DNA of 49,103 nucleotides from Phycisphaerales bacterium (GTDB taxonomy: Bacteria > Planctomycetota > Phycisphaerae > Phycisphaerales > SM1A02), in contig JABABS010000054.1 in NCBI GenBank assembly GCA_014238125.1, forward strand, positions 1 to 49,103, given 5' to 3'. The translations under genes were made by a program, and so were the position numbers. The notes under the pieces are model-generated. The model was given only the letters and a program-made list of their open reading frames with translations, was not told the origin of the DNA and did not search any database. Each line of letters opens with the position of its first letter. Position 1 is the stretch's first letter. Positions 1 to 8,591 of this stretch are shown piece by piece.

Positions 1-93
1 CAGGAATAAAGTGACGAGCGGCTGAACACTAATTTCTCGTAAAGTTTCAAGCCATGCAAAGCGATCCTTTTGATTTTGCGTAGGTGGTGTATG
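1..93. repeat. Inverted copy of 691-783 at the contig end
   Basis: Bases 1-93 are the exact reverse complement of 691-783, which lie inside the transporter gene that starts here. The identity stops at the ATG at 91-93: base 94 no longer pairs with base 690. A perfect 93-base copy of internal coding sequence, inverted and at the very edge of the contig, is most simply a fold-back chimera from amplification or assembly. The apparent upstream region and ribosome binding site of the first gene are therefore probably not genomic. Confidence 0.95.
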
Positions 94-1395
94 ACAGAAC
101 AAAAAACGATGTTCCTATTGCCGCGACTTTCAGTCATGATGTTTTTGCAATTTGCAATTTGGGGAGCATGGTTGCCAATTTTGTATCCATTCCTCCTTGG
201 CTACAGAGAATTTTCATTAACAGAAACAGGTCTATGTCTTTCAGCTGGTGCAATTGGTGCAATCTTTGGACCATTCATCGCTGGGCAACTTGCTGACAGA
301 GTAATCTCAACTGAGAAATTGTTATGTATAAGCCATTTACTCGGTGCTGTACTTGTCTACATGCTTGGTACAACGGAGACCTTCGTTCCGTTTGCAATTC
401 TTTCAGGTGTGTATGGATTTGTTTACGCACCCACAATTGCACTCACAAATTCGCTAGCGTTTCACCATCTTCCCAATCGCGATCGCGATTTTGGGAAGGT
501 TCGGTTATGGGGTACAGTTGGTTGGATTGCAGCAGGGATAGCAGTGGGGCAATATTTGCGAATTTGGTCAACACCAGTCGATGTCCCCATTGAAGAAATT
601 ACTGCAGCCCAAGATGCAGGGCGAGCAATAGCGTTTACTGTGAGTGCGGTTCTTGGTGTCATCATGGGTTTCTTTTGTTTAACACTCCCGCATACACCAC
701 CTACGCAAAATCAAAAGGATCGCTTTGCATGGCTTGAAACTTTACGAGAAATTAGTGTTCAGCCGCTCGTCACTTTATTCCTGATTGCTGTCCCAGTGAG
801 CGTCATTCATCAATTCTATTTTGTCTTTACGAGTGATTTTGTGACAGGTATTCAAAACAGCGCTGGAAGTAATGCGGCAAATTCCTTCGCAAGCGGCATA
901 AATACTATTCTTGGGGTTGGTGGCGGGGGACTTATGACGATTGGTCAAATGAGTGAAATAGTTGTACTTGCATGTATGCCAATCCTTGCTGTGAAATTTA
1001 GTAAGAAAACCCTACTTTGCACAGGTCTTGTCGCGTATGGATTGCGAATGGCAATTTTTTCATATTTTCCAACACTCGTTCCCGTGATCTTCGGCGTGGC
1101 ATTGCATGGTCTTTGCTTTGGATGCTTCATCTTTGTCGCATTCATGGTGGTTGATGAGTATTGTTCCAAAGATGTTCGAGCCACTGCGCAAAATTTCTTC
1201 AACCTTGTAATAGTTGGAGTTGGAATCATTGTTGGAAGTTTGTTTGCTACTGCCGTTGTTGGAGAATGGGCAATGGTTGATGGCAAGATGGATTACAGCG
1301 TACTCTTCTCAGTTCCCATGTGGATAGCACTTGCCTGCCTTGTACTTATGCTTCTCTTCTACCCGAGTGTGAAGTCGCTGCAAGCAAAAGGATAA
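91..1395 (+). CDS. MFS transporter, nucleoside:H+ symporter (NupG-like) family
   Basis: A membrane protein of about 434 residues with roughly twelve hydrophobic segments. The N-terminus, with RLSVMMFLQFAIWGAWLPIL, is typical of the nucleoside:proton symporter family of the major facilitator superfamily, and so is the long loop after helix 6. The likely role is proton-driven uptake of nucleosides across the inner membrane. That would fit the adenine deaminase gene a few kilobases away, although this link is inference. The start is uncertain: the ATG at 91 sits exactly on the edge of the inverted terminal duplication (1-93), so the upstream sequence is suspect. The next in-frame ATG is at 109. 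The gene converges on the oxidoreductase gene, with one base between the stop codons. Substrate specificity cannot be read from the sequence. Confidence 0.85.
   Translation: MTEQKTMFLLPRLSVMMFLQFAIWGAWLPILYPFLLGYREFSLTETGLCLSAGAIGAIFGPFIAGQLADRVISTEKLLCISHLLGAVLVYMLGTTETFVPFAILSGVYGFVYAPTIALTNSLAFHHLPNRDRDFGKVRLWGTVGWIAAGIAVGQYLRIWSTPVDVPIEEITAAQDAGRAIAFTVSAVLGVIMGFFCLTLPHTPPTQNQKDRFAWLETLREISVQPLVTLFLIAVPVSVIHQFYFVFTSDFVTGIQNSAGSNAANSFASGINTILGVGGGGLMTIGQMSEIVVLACMPILAVKFSKKTLLCTGLVAYGLRMAIFSYFPTLVPVIFGVALHGLCFGCFIFVAFMVVDEYCSKDVRATAQNFFNLVIVGVGIIVGSLFATAVVGEWAMVDGKMDYSVLFSVPMWIALACLVLMLLFYPSVKSLQAKG
691..783. repeat. Source arm of the terminal inverted duplication
   Basis: This segment lies inside the MFS transporter gene and reads as normal coding sequence, so it is the likely original. 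Its inverted copy forms bases 1-93. The spacer between the arms is 597 bases. Confidence 0.95.
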
Positions 1396-1396
1396 G

Positions 1397-2674
1397 TTAT
1401 CGATTGAGTTTGGTCTCACCCGGCTCAGGAATAGGTGGAGTGGCAAGTTTGCCGAATTCGTATTTGGACGGACCCAAGTGTGTCGTGCTGTTCAAGGCAT
1501 CGTTGTACGCAACTTTTTGACCTGTGTATGCAGCTTCTCTACCAAGAATCGCCATCATCGTCGATTGCGCCATGAAGTGGCCATCATTGATGGTTGCACG
1601 ATTGCCACGAATGGCATCGTGTAGTTCGTTATGCTCAACTTGGTACATGTTTGGTTTTTCACCAGTGTATTCCCACGGTGTTGGTCCAACAATTTCAGGT
1701 GATCCAGTCCAACTGTTCACAGTACACGTGCCTGTTGATCCAACGATGTAGTCATTGTTGTCGTTGTAGCAAAATGGCATCTGTCTGCAATGCAGTTGTG
1801 CTCGGCGTCCATCTTCATATTCATAGACAACACCAAAGTGATCAAACACATTTCCAGATTCAGGGCCTTCTCGCATTTCACGACCACCAATAGCGGTTGC
1901 AGTGATTGGCGTAGCATTGTTCATTGCCCAATTGATTTTGTCAACAGAGTGACACGCTTGTTCAACAATGTGATCTCCACCAAGCCAATCAAAATGAACC
2001 CAGTTGCGCATCTGCCATTCCATGTCGCTCCAACTCTCCTTACGCGCTTTAGTCCAAAGCGGCGCGGTGTAGTAGGTAGCAAAAACCGAGCGAATATCAC
2101 CGATCGATCCACCCAACAAATGTCCGTACGTCGCTCGCATTGCTGGTGCGTAACGCCAACAAAATCCAGACATTAAGTTTGTGTCATTTTCTTTTGCGAG
2201 TTTTGCTGATTCTATAACGCTGCGAACACCAGTGCCATCAACTGCCATTGGTTTTTCACAAAAGACATGTTTCTTTGCTTTGACTGCAGCAGCGAGATGT
2301 GCAGGCCGAAAGTGTGGTGGTGTTGTCAAGATCACCATGTCAACACCTGAGTCGATCACTTGTTGAAAAGCGTTGAACCCAACAAATCGACGCTCCATGG
2401 GAACTTCTGCTCTATCGCCTTGTTCACCTTTGAGCGTTTTAACACTTGAAGTAAGTCGATCTTGGAATGCATCGCCCACCGCCCAAATCACTGCGTCTGC
2501 ATTTGCAGTGAGTGATTGATTTGCTGCGCCAGTCCCGCGACCTCCACAGCCAATCAATCCGATTTTTACGGGTTCGCGTTTTTCTTGTGTTGCCCATGCG
2601 GGAAGCGTTGTGGCAGCTACTGCTGCAACTGCGCCGGTTGTTTTTACAAAATCTCTTCGTGTGAGGTCACTCAT
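1397..2674 (-). CDS. Gfo/Idh/MocA family oxidoreductase with Tat signal
   Basis: About 425 residues. The N-terminus carries a twin-arginine signal (LTRRDFVKTTGAVAAVAA, then cleavage after PAWA), followed by a Rossmann fold with IGLIGCGGRGTG and the family motif CEKPMA near residue 140. Such proteins are NAD(P)- or sugar-dependent oxidoreductases, and exported versions are abundant in Planctomycetota, where most substrates are unknown. The ATG at 2674 is chosen because GGAG lies six bases upstream; ATGs at 2677 and 2686 are alternatives. It is the last gene of a five-gene minus-strand operon and overlaps the end of the FGE-like lipoprotein gene by 8 bases. Confidence 0.9.
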   Translation of the reverse strand: MSDLTRRDFVKTTGAVAAVAATTLPAWATQEKREPVKIGLIGCGGRGTGAANQSLTANADAVIWAVGDAFQDRLTSSVKTLKGEQGDRAEVPMERRFVGFNAFQQVIDSGVDMVILTTPPHFRPAHLAAAVKAKKHVFCEKPMAVDGTGVRSVIESAKLAKENDTNLMSGFCWRYAPAMRATYGHLLGGSIGDIRSVFATYYTAPLWTKARKESWSDMEWQMRNWVHFDWLGGDHIVEQACHSVDKINWAMNNATPITATAIGGREMREGPESGNVFDHFGVVYEYEDGRRAQLHCRQMPFCYNDNNDYIVGSTGTCTVNSWTGSPEIVGPTPWEYTGEKPNMYQVEHNELHDAIRGNRATINDGHFMAQSTMMAILGREAAYTGQKVAYNDALNSTTHLGPSKYEFGKLATPPIPEPGETKLNR

Positions 2675-3389
2675 CATGTTCTCCATCTGTTGTTACAAGC
2701 CGTAAGCCAACATAGTCTGCATCAGCAAACCACCATGGGCTTCGTGGTAATTGTGGATCGGTTACGTTCCAACTCTTTTCTGCCTCTAATATGCTAGCAG
2801 AACCTAAATCTTCAGCGGGTGTTCGGAAACTACCACCAACAACGCGAAGTCCATTCTCTGTGATGACCCATTCTCCGACATTTCCTCGCAAGTCATAGAC
2901 GCCAAGAGAATTTGGTTCTTTTGTTGCAACAGGGTGTGTTGTCTTTTGGGCGTTCCACTGATGCCAAGCCCCGCCATCACCGACATTTGCTTTCTCCCAC
3001 TGAGCAAGCGTGGGAATCGTATACGTACGCTCGGTTCGAATAGATAGCCACAGACAGAATGCCTTTGCAGCTTGTGCCGACATTGAAATAGCGGGATAAC
3101 CGGTTCTTCCAAAACCTCGATCAACAGAGGCGTAGGCGGGGGTCGGACCAGTTACGGCATCGACGCCGGCGTGTAAATTGTCTGGACTGTTAATGAACTG
3201 TAAAAAGATGTCATACAGATCCCATGTTACTTCGGTTTGAGAAATCCAAAAATATCCATCGCCAGTTCGCACAGGCATCATTTTAATTGTGATATCTGTA
3301 CCTTCAATCGCTTGATTAATCGGTTTCTGCTCTATGGGCGCGGTGCAACTTACAGTTAAGAGCAGAGCAATAACGTAGCATATTTTCAT
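2667..3389 (-). CDS. FGE/SUMF1-like domain lipoprotein
   Basis: A 240-residue protein with a lipoprotein signal (LTVSC, lipidated Cys15) and a single formylglycine-generating-enzyme-like (SUMF1) domain. Visible family marks are EVTWDLYDIF near residue 55, TIPTLAQWEKA, GVYDLRGNVGEWV, VVGGSF and a C-terminal VGLRLV. The catalytic cysteine pair of true FGE enzymes is not present in the C-terminal half, so a sulfatase-activating role is unlikely; a C-type-lectin-like binding role is more plausible (inference). The stretch DAVTGPTPAYASVDRGFG is part of the domain as seen in planctomycete relatives, and its DNA is copied exactly in the 888-residue protein at 41764. Start overlaps the ATP-grasp stop by 4 bases. 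Confidence 0.85.
   Translation of the reverse strand: MKICYVIALLLTVSCTAPIEQKPINQAIEGTDITIKMMPVRTGDGYFWISQTEVTWDLYDIFLQFINSPDNLHAGVDAVTGPTPAYASVDRGFGRTGYPAISMSAQAAKAFCLWLSIRTERTYTIPTLAQWEKANVGDGGAWHQWNAQKTTHPVATKEPNSLGVYDLRGNVGEWVITENGLRVVGGSFRTPAEDLGSASILEAEKSWNVTDPQLPRSPWWFADADYVGLRLVTTDGEHDE
3107..3164 (-). repeat. 58-base exact repeat, copy 1 (in FGE-like gene)
   Basis: Read on the minus strand, these 58 bases are identical to 43228-43285 on the plus strand, and both copies are translated in the same frame (VDAVTGPTPAYASVDRGFG). The segment is clearly more GC-rich than its surroundings. Because the encoded peptide belongs to the FGE-like fold, this copy is probably the source. A 10-base palindrome (ACGCCGGCGT) lies immediately beyond its upstream end. 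Confidence 0.95.
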
Positions 3390-4246
3390 CGCAACATCAT
3401 AACTCGTTTAACAATGGCATTGGCGAATACATTGGCTGTTTCTTTGCAATGCCTGAAGAATAAAGATGGTTCGATGAGTTCAAGTTCGTTGAGAAGCAAC
3501 GTACCATCATCACCGAGAAGATAATCGAACCTTGCATATAAAAGAGACTCGTGATCTGGCACACAACGAAGCACTTCGCGCATCATCGATCGTTCTTCCT
3601 CGGTAAAGGCGTAGGGAGTATCACTTGCTCCAAAATCATCTTGTACTCGGTAGTCACCCTCGAGAGGTATCTTTTGCACGCCGTGCGTGAATTCACCGTC
3701 GATAAAAATTGCGGAAAGTTCACCTGTAGTTTCAACGCTTTCTATGTACGGTTGCACCATCATGTCTTGATGGAGTTGTGCATTGAGAAATGCTTGTCCT
3801 TCTTCGATGTTTTCAAGTGTAAAACGTAGGGTGTCTGAGGCACACGCGCCAATTTGTGGTTTTATAAACCCCCGCGGGGTTCCAAATTTCTGAAATTCTT
3901 GAGCAAGATTGATTTGGTTTCCTGTATCGATCCAGAGTGTTGGTGCAATTGGTACACCATGAATTTCAAGTTCTTGTAAATATGATTTGTGTGTATTCCA
4001 CTTGACGATGTTTGCGTTATTGAAAAGCCTAGGAACAGTTGCACACCACCTTACAAATTCATCTTTTCTAGAATGGTAATCCCAAGTTGTACGAATGACT
4101 GTGATGCTGAATTGATTCCAATCAATTTCAGAATCCCAACTCGGCAATTCTACGGTACAACCCAATTTATTAAGTGCATCAATAAGTGGCTTGTCGTCGA
4201 CTTCCCAGCCAGGTAAATCAGTACATGTTGCAAGTGCAATTTTCAT
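3386..4246 (-). CDS. ATP-grasp domain protein (glutathione synthetase/RimK-like)
   Basis: A 286-residue soluble protein resembling small ATP-grasp ligases of the RimK/GshB/DcsG group. An N-terminal pre-ATP-grasp part (MKIALATC, VIRTTWDY) leads into an ATP-binding region with GFIKPQIGAC near residue 145 and MMVQPYIESVETTGELSAIF. The C-terminal metal-binding part has RFDYLLGDDGTLLLNELELIEPSLFF, where D, E and E are expected to hold Mg-ATP. Such enzymes join a carboxylate to an amine or thiol using ATP; the substrates here cannot be told. It overlaps both neighbours by four bases (start with adenine deaminase stop, stop with FGE-like start), implying translational coupling. Confidence 0.8.
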   Translation of the reverse strand: MKIALATCTDLPGWEVDDKPLIDALNKLGCTVELPSWDSEIDWNQFSITVIRTTWDYHSRKDEFVRWCATVPRLFNNANIVKWNTHKSYLQELEIHGVPIAPTLWIDTGNQINLAQEFQKFGTPRGFIKPQIGACASDTLRFTLENIEEGQAFLNAQLHQDMMVQPYIESVETTGELSAIFIDGEFTHGVQKIPLEGDYRVQDDFGASDTPYAFTEEERSMMREVLRCVPDHESLLYARFDYLLGDDGTLLLNELELIEPSLFFRHCKETANVFANAIVKRVMMLR

Positions 4247-5889
4247 ACTTCTAGTGGTACAACTTTGAACTGATCTACATCGATAAGACCAAGATCACTG
4301 AGTTTTAATTTTGGAATGACTGAAAGTGGTAGAAAACTCAGAGGCATAAACGGATCTTCAAGTGGGCAACCGAGTTTGCCAATCGCGTCGAGGACCGCTT
4401 GTTGTTGGACAATGACTGTATCAGCAGGCTCGTCTGACATCAGACCAGCAATTGGAAGCGGTAAATATGCAAGCATTTTCCCCTTTGAAATGACGCACTG
4501 TCCACCTTGCGGGCTTAAAGTTTGTGCTGCAAGCAACATATCAGCATCGTTGTCGCCGACAACTGCAATGTTGTGTGCATCGTGGCCAACAGTTGATGCA
4601 ATAGCACCATCACGAAAATTAAATCCTTTGACAAAACCTAGACCAATGTTGCCTGTATTGTGATGTCGTTCAATGACTGCCATCTTTAGAATGTCAGAGT
4701 CGGTAGAGTTGAGGTGAAGTTCCTCAGTATAGAGTTGGCTTGGAATTAGACCTATTACACGGATTGGTTCTGAGCGTACATTGATGGCGAAAGAGTTTTT
4801 TGTAATCGTTGAAGGCAGGAAGACGCTCTTTTTTGTAGGCGTCCAGTCCACTCCTGTTTCACAAGGTGTGATCATCTGTCCATTTTGAGCAACTAGCTTG
4901 CCATGATGCCACGTTTGATTGATTTGTAAGTTGTGCAGGTCTTTAAAAACGATGAGATTGGCAAGCCCACCTGTTTCGATCGATCCGTGTTGGCACAAAC
5001 CATAATGTTTCGCAGCGTGTAACGTGGCAATGCAGATTGCAAGAATTGGATCAAGACCAAGGGCCGTTGATTTGCGAATGATATTATCAATGTGTCCTTC
5101 GTTTTTTAGATCAGCGGGATGTCGATCATCTGTGCAAAAGCAAATCTGGTGAGCATTCTCAGGTGTGATGATTGGCAGAAGTGCTTCTAAGTTTCTCGCT
5201 GCACTTCCTTCTCGAATGTAAATTTGCAAACCAGCGTCAAGTTTTTCCAAGGCTTCCTCTGCAGTAGTTGACTCGTGATCGCTAGAAATTCCAGTGGCAA
5301 CGTACTTGAGGAGATCTTTTCCTCGAAGACCTGGACAATGTCCATCTACTTTTTTCCCAAACCTTAATCCCATTTGTATTTTTTTATGAACTTCTGCGTC
5401 ATCATGAATAACGCCTGGAAAGTTCATCATTTCAGCGAGTGCGATGACACGGTCATCGTCAAAAAGAGGTTCAAGATCATCTGCAAGAAGTGTTGCCCCG
5501 CTTGTTTCGAGAGGTGAAGCAGGAACGCAGGAACTTGCAGCGAAAAAGCAATCAACCGGAAGATTTTCTGCATCTTTCATAATGTGTTTGATGCCAGCTA
5601 TGCCAAGGACATTTGCAATCTCGTGGGGATCCAACACAACAGTTGTTGTTCCGTGCGGGATGGCGAGATTACAAAAACCAGATGGTGGTAGCATTGTCGA
5701 TTCAACATGCATGTGCGCATCGATGAGTCCGGGTGCAACGAATGCGCCCTCTAGATCGACGTATTTTTTTGCGTCGGTGGCATTGAATGTAATGTAGCCA
5801 CTTTGAATTCCGATATCTTTTTGAATTATCGTTCGAGTTGTGACGTCAACAAGTTGACAATTTTGAAGGAGAACCTCAACTGTTGTCAT
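4243..5889 (-). CDS. ade: Adenine deaminase
   Basis: A 548-residue enzyme of the amidohydrolase superfamily that converts adenine to hypoxanthine and ammonia in purine salvage. Family motifs are all visible: PGLIDAHMHVESTML near residue 55 (metal-binding histidines), VVLDPHEIANV, LAEMMNFPGV, DGHCPGLRG, SSDHESTT and CTDDRHPADL. The C-terminal domain with VGHDAHNIAVVGDN is also typical, and the length matches the bacterial Ade family. It starts with ATG overlapping the UPF0173 gene by four bases. Together with the nucleoside-type transporter nearby it suggests use of external purines, which is inference. Confidence 0.95.
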   Translation of the reverse strand: MTTVEVLLQNCQLVDVTTRTIIQKDIGIQSGYITFNATDAKKYVDLEGAFVAPGLIDAHMHVESTMLPPSGFCNLAIPHGTTTVVLDPHEIANVLGIAGIKHIMKDAENLPVDCFFAASSCVPASPLETSGATLLADDLEPLFDDDRVIALAEMMNFPGVIHDDAEVHKKIQMGLRFGKKVDGHCPGLRGKDLLKYVATGISSDHESTTAEEALEKLDAGLQIYIREGSAARNLEALLPIITPENAHQICFCTDDRHPADLKNEGHIDNIIRKSTALGLDPILAICIATLHAAKHYGLCQHGSIETGGLANLIVFKDLHNLQINQTWHHGKLVAQNGQMITPCETGVDWTPTKKSVFLPSTITKNSFAINVRSEPIRVIGLIPSQLYTEELHLNSTDSDILKMAVIERHHNTGNIGLGFVKGFNFRDGAIASTVGHDAHNIAVVGDNDADMLLAAQTLSPQGGQCVISKGKMLAYLPLPIAGLMSDEPADTVIVQQQAVLDAIGKLGCPLEDPFMPLSFLPLSVIPKLKLSDLGLIDVDQFKVVPLEV

Positions 5890-6563
5890 TCCGATTCTAA
5901 CTCAACAGCATCGCTTGGTTGCATGACGAGAACTTCTATGTTTTCTGGAGCGAATCTATTGACGTCAACTTCAATTGGCGGCCATGTGTTGTAGTGCATT
6001 GGAATTGCAGTTGGTGCGCCGATGAGTTCTGCAGCAGCAGAAGCCATTTCAGGACCCATCGTAAATCGGTCACCGATGGGAAGCATTGCGATGTCAGGTT
6101 TATAAATGTCGCCAATGAGTTCCATGTCAGAGAAGAGGGCGGTATCGCCAGCATGGTAGAAAACCGCGCCATCAAACTCTATGATGAGACCGCAGGGCAT
6201 ACCCATATATCTGCCTTTATAACTTGATGAGTGAAATGCTTGGGTAAAAGAAATTGCACCGAAATTAGTTTCAATCCGACCGCCTGGATTGCCTGCCTCG
6301 CAATTCTCATGACCGTTCTCTTGGAGGTACTCGCAAATTTCATACGCCCCAAAAACCGTTGCGTTATTTGCTTTAGCGATGGATTCGCAATCAGCAAAAT
6401 GATCAAAGTGACCATGTGTTATTGCGATGTGGGTGCATTTGACATCACTCGCTGAGATTTTCGCAACTGGGTTGTCAGTAAAGAATGGATCGATGAGGAG
6501 GGAGTTCGTTCCATTTTCGATCGTGAACGCTGATTGGCCATGAAAAGTAAGTTTGATTGGCAT
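5886..6563 (-). CDS. UPF0173-type metallo-beta-lactamase-fold hydrolase
   Basis: A 225-residue metal-dependent hydrolase. The metallo-beta-lactamase signature ITHGHFDHFAD occurs near residue 50, with HAGDTALF and a C-terminal PMHYNTWPPI that are typical of the UPF0173 family; length also matches. The cellular substrate of this family is generally unknown. It is the first gene of the five-gene operon. The ATG at 6563 gives the full fold; an AGGTGG lies 14 bases upstream, rather far, and is better spaced to an out-of-frame ATG at 6571, so initiation may be inefficient. Confidence 0.9.
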   Translation of the reverse strand: MPIKLTFHGQSAFTIENGTNSLLIDPFFTDNPVAKISASDVKCTHIAITHGHFDHFADCESIAKANNATVFGAYEICEYLQENGHENCEAGNPGGRIETNFGAISFTQAFHSSSYKGRYMGMPCGLIIEFDGAVFYHAGDTALFSDMELIGDIYKPDIAMLPIGDRFTMGPEMASAAAELIGAPTAIPMHYNTWPPIEVDVNRFAPENIEVLVMQPSDAVELESE

Positions 6564-6614
6564 TTTGGCATGGTACCACCTGTAGGGTCAGACCCCGTGG
6601 ATCCAATGACATTA

Positions 6615-6643
6615 TTGACAAGCGGAGTTGAGCTTGATATGAT
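6615..6643 (+). promoter_or_regulatory. Near-consensus sigma-70 promoter
   Basis: TTGACA at 6615-6620 is followed after exactly 17 bases by TATGAT at 6638-6643. It points at the outer-membrane-like gene at 6697, leaving a leader of about 45 bases. It lies in the 133-base divergent region shared with the UPF0173 operon, for which I see no comparably good promoter on the other strand. Confidence 0.75.
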
Positions 6644-6696
6644 TCCCCGCTTATTGATACTGAGTCTCAACAGCAACTAGCCCCCGAAAGTGTATT

Positions 6697-7452
6697 TTGA
6701 TTGTATTAAGATATTTCATTAGTGTTCTTCTCTTGCTCAATGTTCTGCTACCGAATGATGCGTTTGGGCATCTCGGAACACCTTGGCTGTATCAACCACA
6801 GACAATGCCAAAGGGTGCAGTTGAATATGAGCAATGGGTCACATGGAAGACAAACAAAAAGAGTGATTCACGTTTTGAGGAATTTCGTTTTAAACATGAA
6901 ATTGAGTGGGGCGTTACGGATGAATTTCAACTTGCGTTCTACGTAGCAGACTGGCGACACAAACGAACTTCGAGTGAAGAACACACATATTTTCATGACG
7001 TTGCTGTTGAAGCAATCTATCAATTACAAGCAACAAATCCGGATCAAATGGGCATGGCACTCCTCGGCGAAGTGAAATATGGCTCCGAGTTTTTTGAACT
7101 TGAAGGAGGACTCTTGTTTGAGTTAGAACTTGATCAAATCGGTCTCCTTTATAACTTTGTCATTGAAGCTGAGTGGGAAGGCCAAGATTTTGATGAGGAT
7201 AAAGGGAAAATTAAAAACGCATTCGCTGTAACGTATGAACCCATGCCTTCCACAACTCTTAGCTTGCAAGCAATCTGGGAAGTAGAATTTCCTGATTGGT
7301 CCGAGCAAGGCGACAATGTTGTTTACATCGGTCCATCCATCTCAACTCAATCCGATGGATGGTGGATTGCAGTTTCTCCACTCTTTCAAGTAACAAATAT
7401 CGATAGCGAGCCAGATTTACAACTCCGATTAGTATTCGGAATAGACTTTTAA
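6697..7452 (+). CDS. Secreted beta-rich protein, probable outer-membrane barrel
   Basis: 251 residues with a signal peptide (hydrophobic residues 3-22, cleavage near DAFG-HLG) and then alternating aromatic and charged strands ending in a terminal phenylalanine (LRLVFGIDF), as in outer-membrane beta-barrels. No named family is recognised. The start is a TTG at 6697, since no ATG occurs before residue 37 or so and the signal peptide would otherwise be lost; the ribosome binding site is weak. The stop codon overlaps the ATG of the cytochrome gene (TAATG), so the two are translated together. A sensor, porin or electron-transfer partner role can only be guessed. Confidence 0.7.
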   Translation: MIVLRYFISVLLLLNVLLPNDAFGHLGTPWLYQPQTMPKGAVEYEQWVTWKTNKKSDSRFEEFRFKHEIEWGVTDEFQLAFYVADWRHKRTSSEEHTYFHDVAVEAIYQLQATNPDQMGMALLGEVKYGSEFFELEGGLLFELELDQIGLLYNFVIEAEWEGQDFDEDKGKIKNAFAVTYEPMPSTTLSLQAIWEVEFPDWSEQGDNVVYIGPSISTQSDGWWIAVSPLFQVTNIDSEPDLQLRLVFGIDF

Positions 7453-7766
7453 TGGATAAAATACTTGCCGCCATCTACTCATGTTTTTTGTTCATTGGTT
7501 GTATGGATGTGACAAAAGTAGCCCCAAAAGTCGACACATTGGGGCTGCAGCAAAATATCGAATTACTTGAACACGGTAGAGATATATACATCAACCAATG
7601 TACGAAATGTCATAATGCTGTTCGGATTACGAGGTATCCAATGAAGGAATGGGAAGACAAGATTCTTCCAGAGATGATTTTAGAATCAGGGCTTGCTCCA
7701 GCAGAATCACAGGCGGTGACAGCCTATGTTCGAGCAGTTTTAGAGAACAGCCTTATTGAAAATTAA
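7452..7766 (+). CDS. Monohaem cytochrome c lipoprotein
   Basis: A 104-residue protein with a lipoprotein signal (LFIGC, Cys17) and one haem c attachment site CTKCH at residues 50-54. The methionine in YPMKEW or EMILES downstream could be the second iron ligand. It should sit on the periplasmic face of a membrane and carry single electrons. It is translationally coupled to the beta-rich protein before it. Its stop codon overlaps the stop of the convergent PEP-CTERM gene in a TTAA palindrome. Confidence 0.8.
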   Translation: MDKILAAIYSCFLFIGCMDVTKVAPKVDTLGLQQNIELLEHGRDIYINQCTKCHNAVRITRYPMKEWEDKILPEMILESGLAPAESQAVTAYVRAVLENSLIEN

Positions 7767-8482
7767 GTTCGTCGCTTTCGACAAGCTCCAAGACCAGCGA
7801 GTGCAAGTAATGCAATCGCGCCTGGTGCAGGAACAAACTGATGTGAAAATGCATACTGCCCAAGGACAGAAAATGCTGCTTGTTCTGCTACAGACCAACC
7901 ATCATCTCCATAGGAGATGAACTGAATTGGGTCAGGTGCGTATTCTGTAAAATCAACGTCGTAGAGATTGGTAGTACCATTTTGAGCAGATGTAACATCA
8001 CCCCATGCAAACCCAGCAGAGGTTTGTCCCTCGTCCCAAGCAAGCAGGGCAGTAACAAGTTGCGTGTTGTTTCCCATGTCGTACCAATCAACGTCGGACC
8101 CAGAATCCCCACTTGCAAACCAATCGGTATCAGAGCCAGTCGTTGCTGAAATCCCAATAAATTGATCAGGCAAACTACCTGAAGGGGTGTTCATTGGAAC
8201 ACCACCGAAAAGACCAATAAAAGACATCCCAGAATCTGTACTTGCGAGCAAAAAAGATAGCCGACCCTCAGTTTCAATACCATCGTTTTGTAAAACTTGT
8301 GCAAGAATGTCGAGATCGTTCATCGAGAATGAATTGTCATCTCCGTCAAGTATGCCACTTATTTGACCTGCTTCAAGATTGAAAGAACCATTTACTGTAT
8401 CAATAGAGACATAATCTCCAAATGCCGCTTGAGAAAGGCATAAGGCGGTAGTAATAATTGTAATTCCAATCTTTCTGTGCAT
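7763..8482 (-). CDS. PEP-CTERM-type anchored extracellular protein
   Basis: A 239-residue exported protein. It has an N-terminal signal peptide (to about residue 22), an acidic beta-rich body with many Asp, Ser and Gly, and a C-terminal anchor: VPAPGAIALLALAGLGACRKRR, i.e. a Pro-rich motif, a hydrophobic helix and a basic tail. This is the PEP-CTERM pattern recognised by exosortase in planctomycetes; no exosortase gene is in the window. The body matches no family I know, though it repeats SGSDVDWYD/GSDTDWFA. It is probably a surface or matrix protein. It is transcribed alone from the 109-base region 8483-8591, in which I see no clear promoter. Confidence 0.75.
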   Translation of the reverse strand: MHRKIGITIITTALCLSQAAFGDYVSIDTVNGSFNLEAGQISGILDGDDNSFSMNDLDILAQVLQNDGIETEGRLSFLLASTDSGMSFIGLFGGVPMNTPSGSLPDQFIGISATTGSDTDWFASGDSGSDVDWYDMGNNTQLVTALLAWDEGQTSAGFAWGDVTSAQNGTTNLYDVDFTEYAPDPIQFISYGDDGWSVAEQAAFSVLGQYAFSHQFVPAPGAIALLALAGLGACRKRRT

Positions 8483-8591
8483 CTGTATGCTCTCATCGAC
8501 TTAATTTGATATCAGTCTAAGAACTAAATACGTACGTTTTATGGAGAAAGTTGAGGTTAATTCCCAGATAAGCGATAAAAATTACCTATTT

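Noticed and set aside
6585-6595. GGGTCAGACCC palindrome resembling REP-type elements.
   Set aside because: Only one copy seen in the window and no partner sequence or REP-associated transposase.
6419-6676. Minus-strand open frame of 85 codons whose ATG (6571) is better spaced to AGGTGG than the UPF0173 start.
   Set aside because: It overlaps the clear UPF0173 gene out of frame and has no recognisable protein features.
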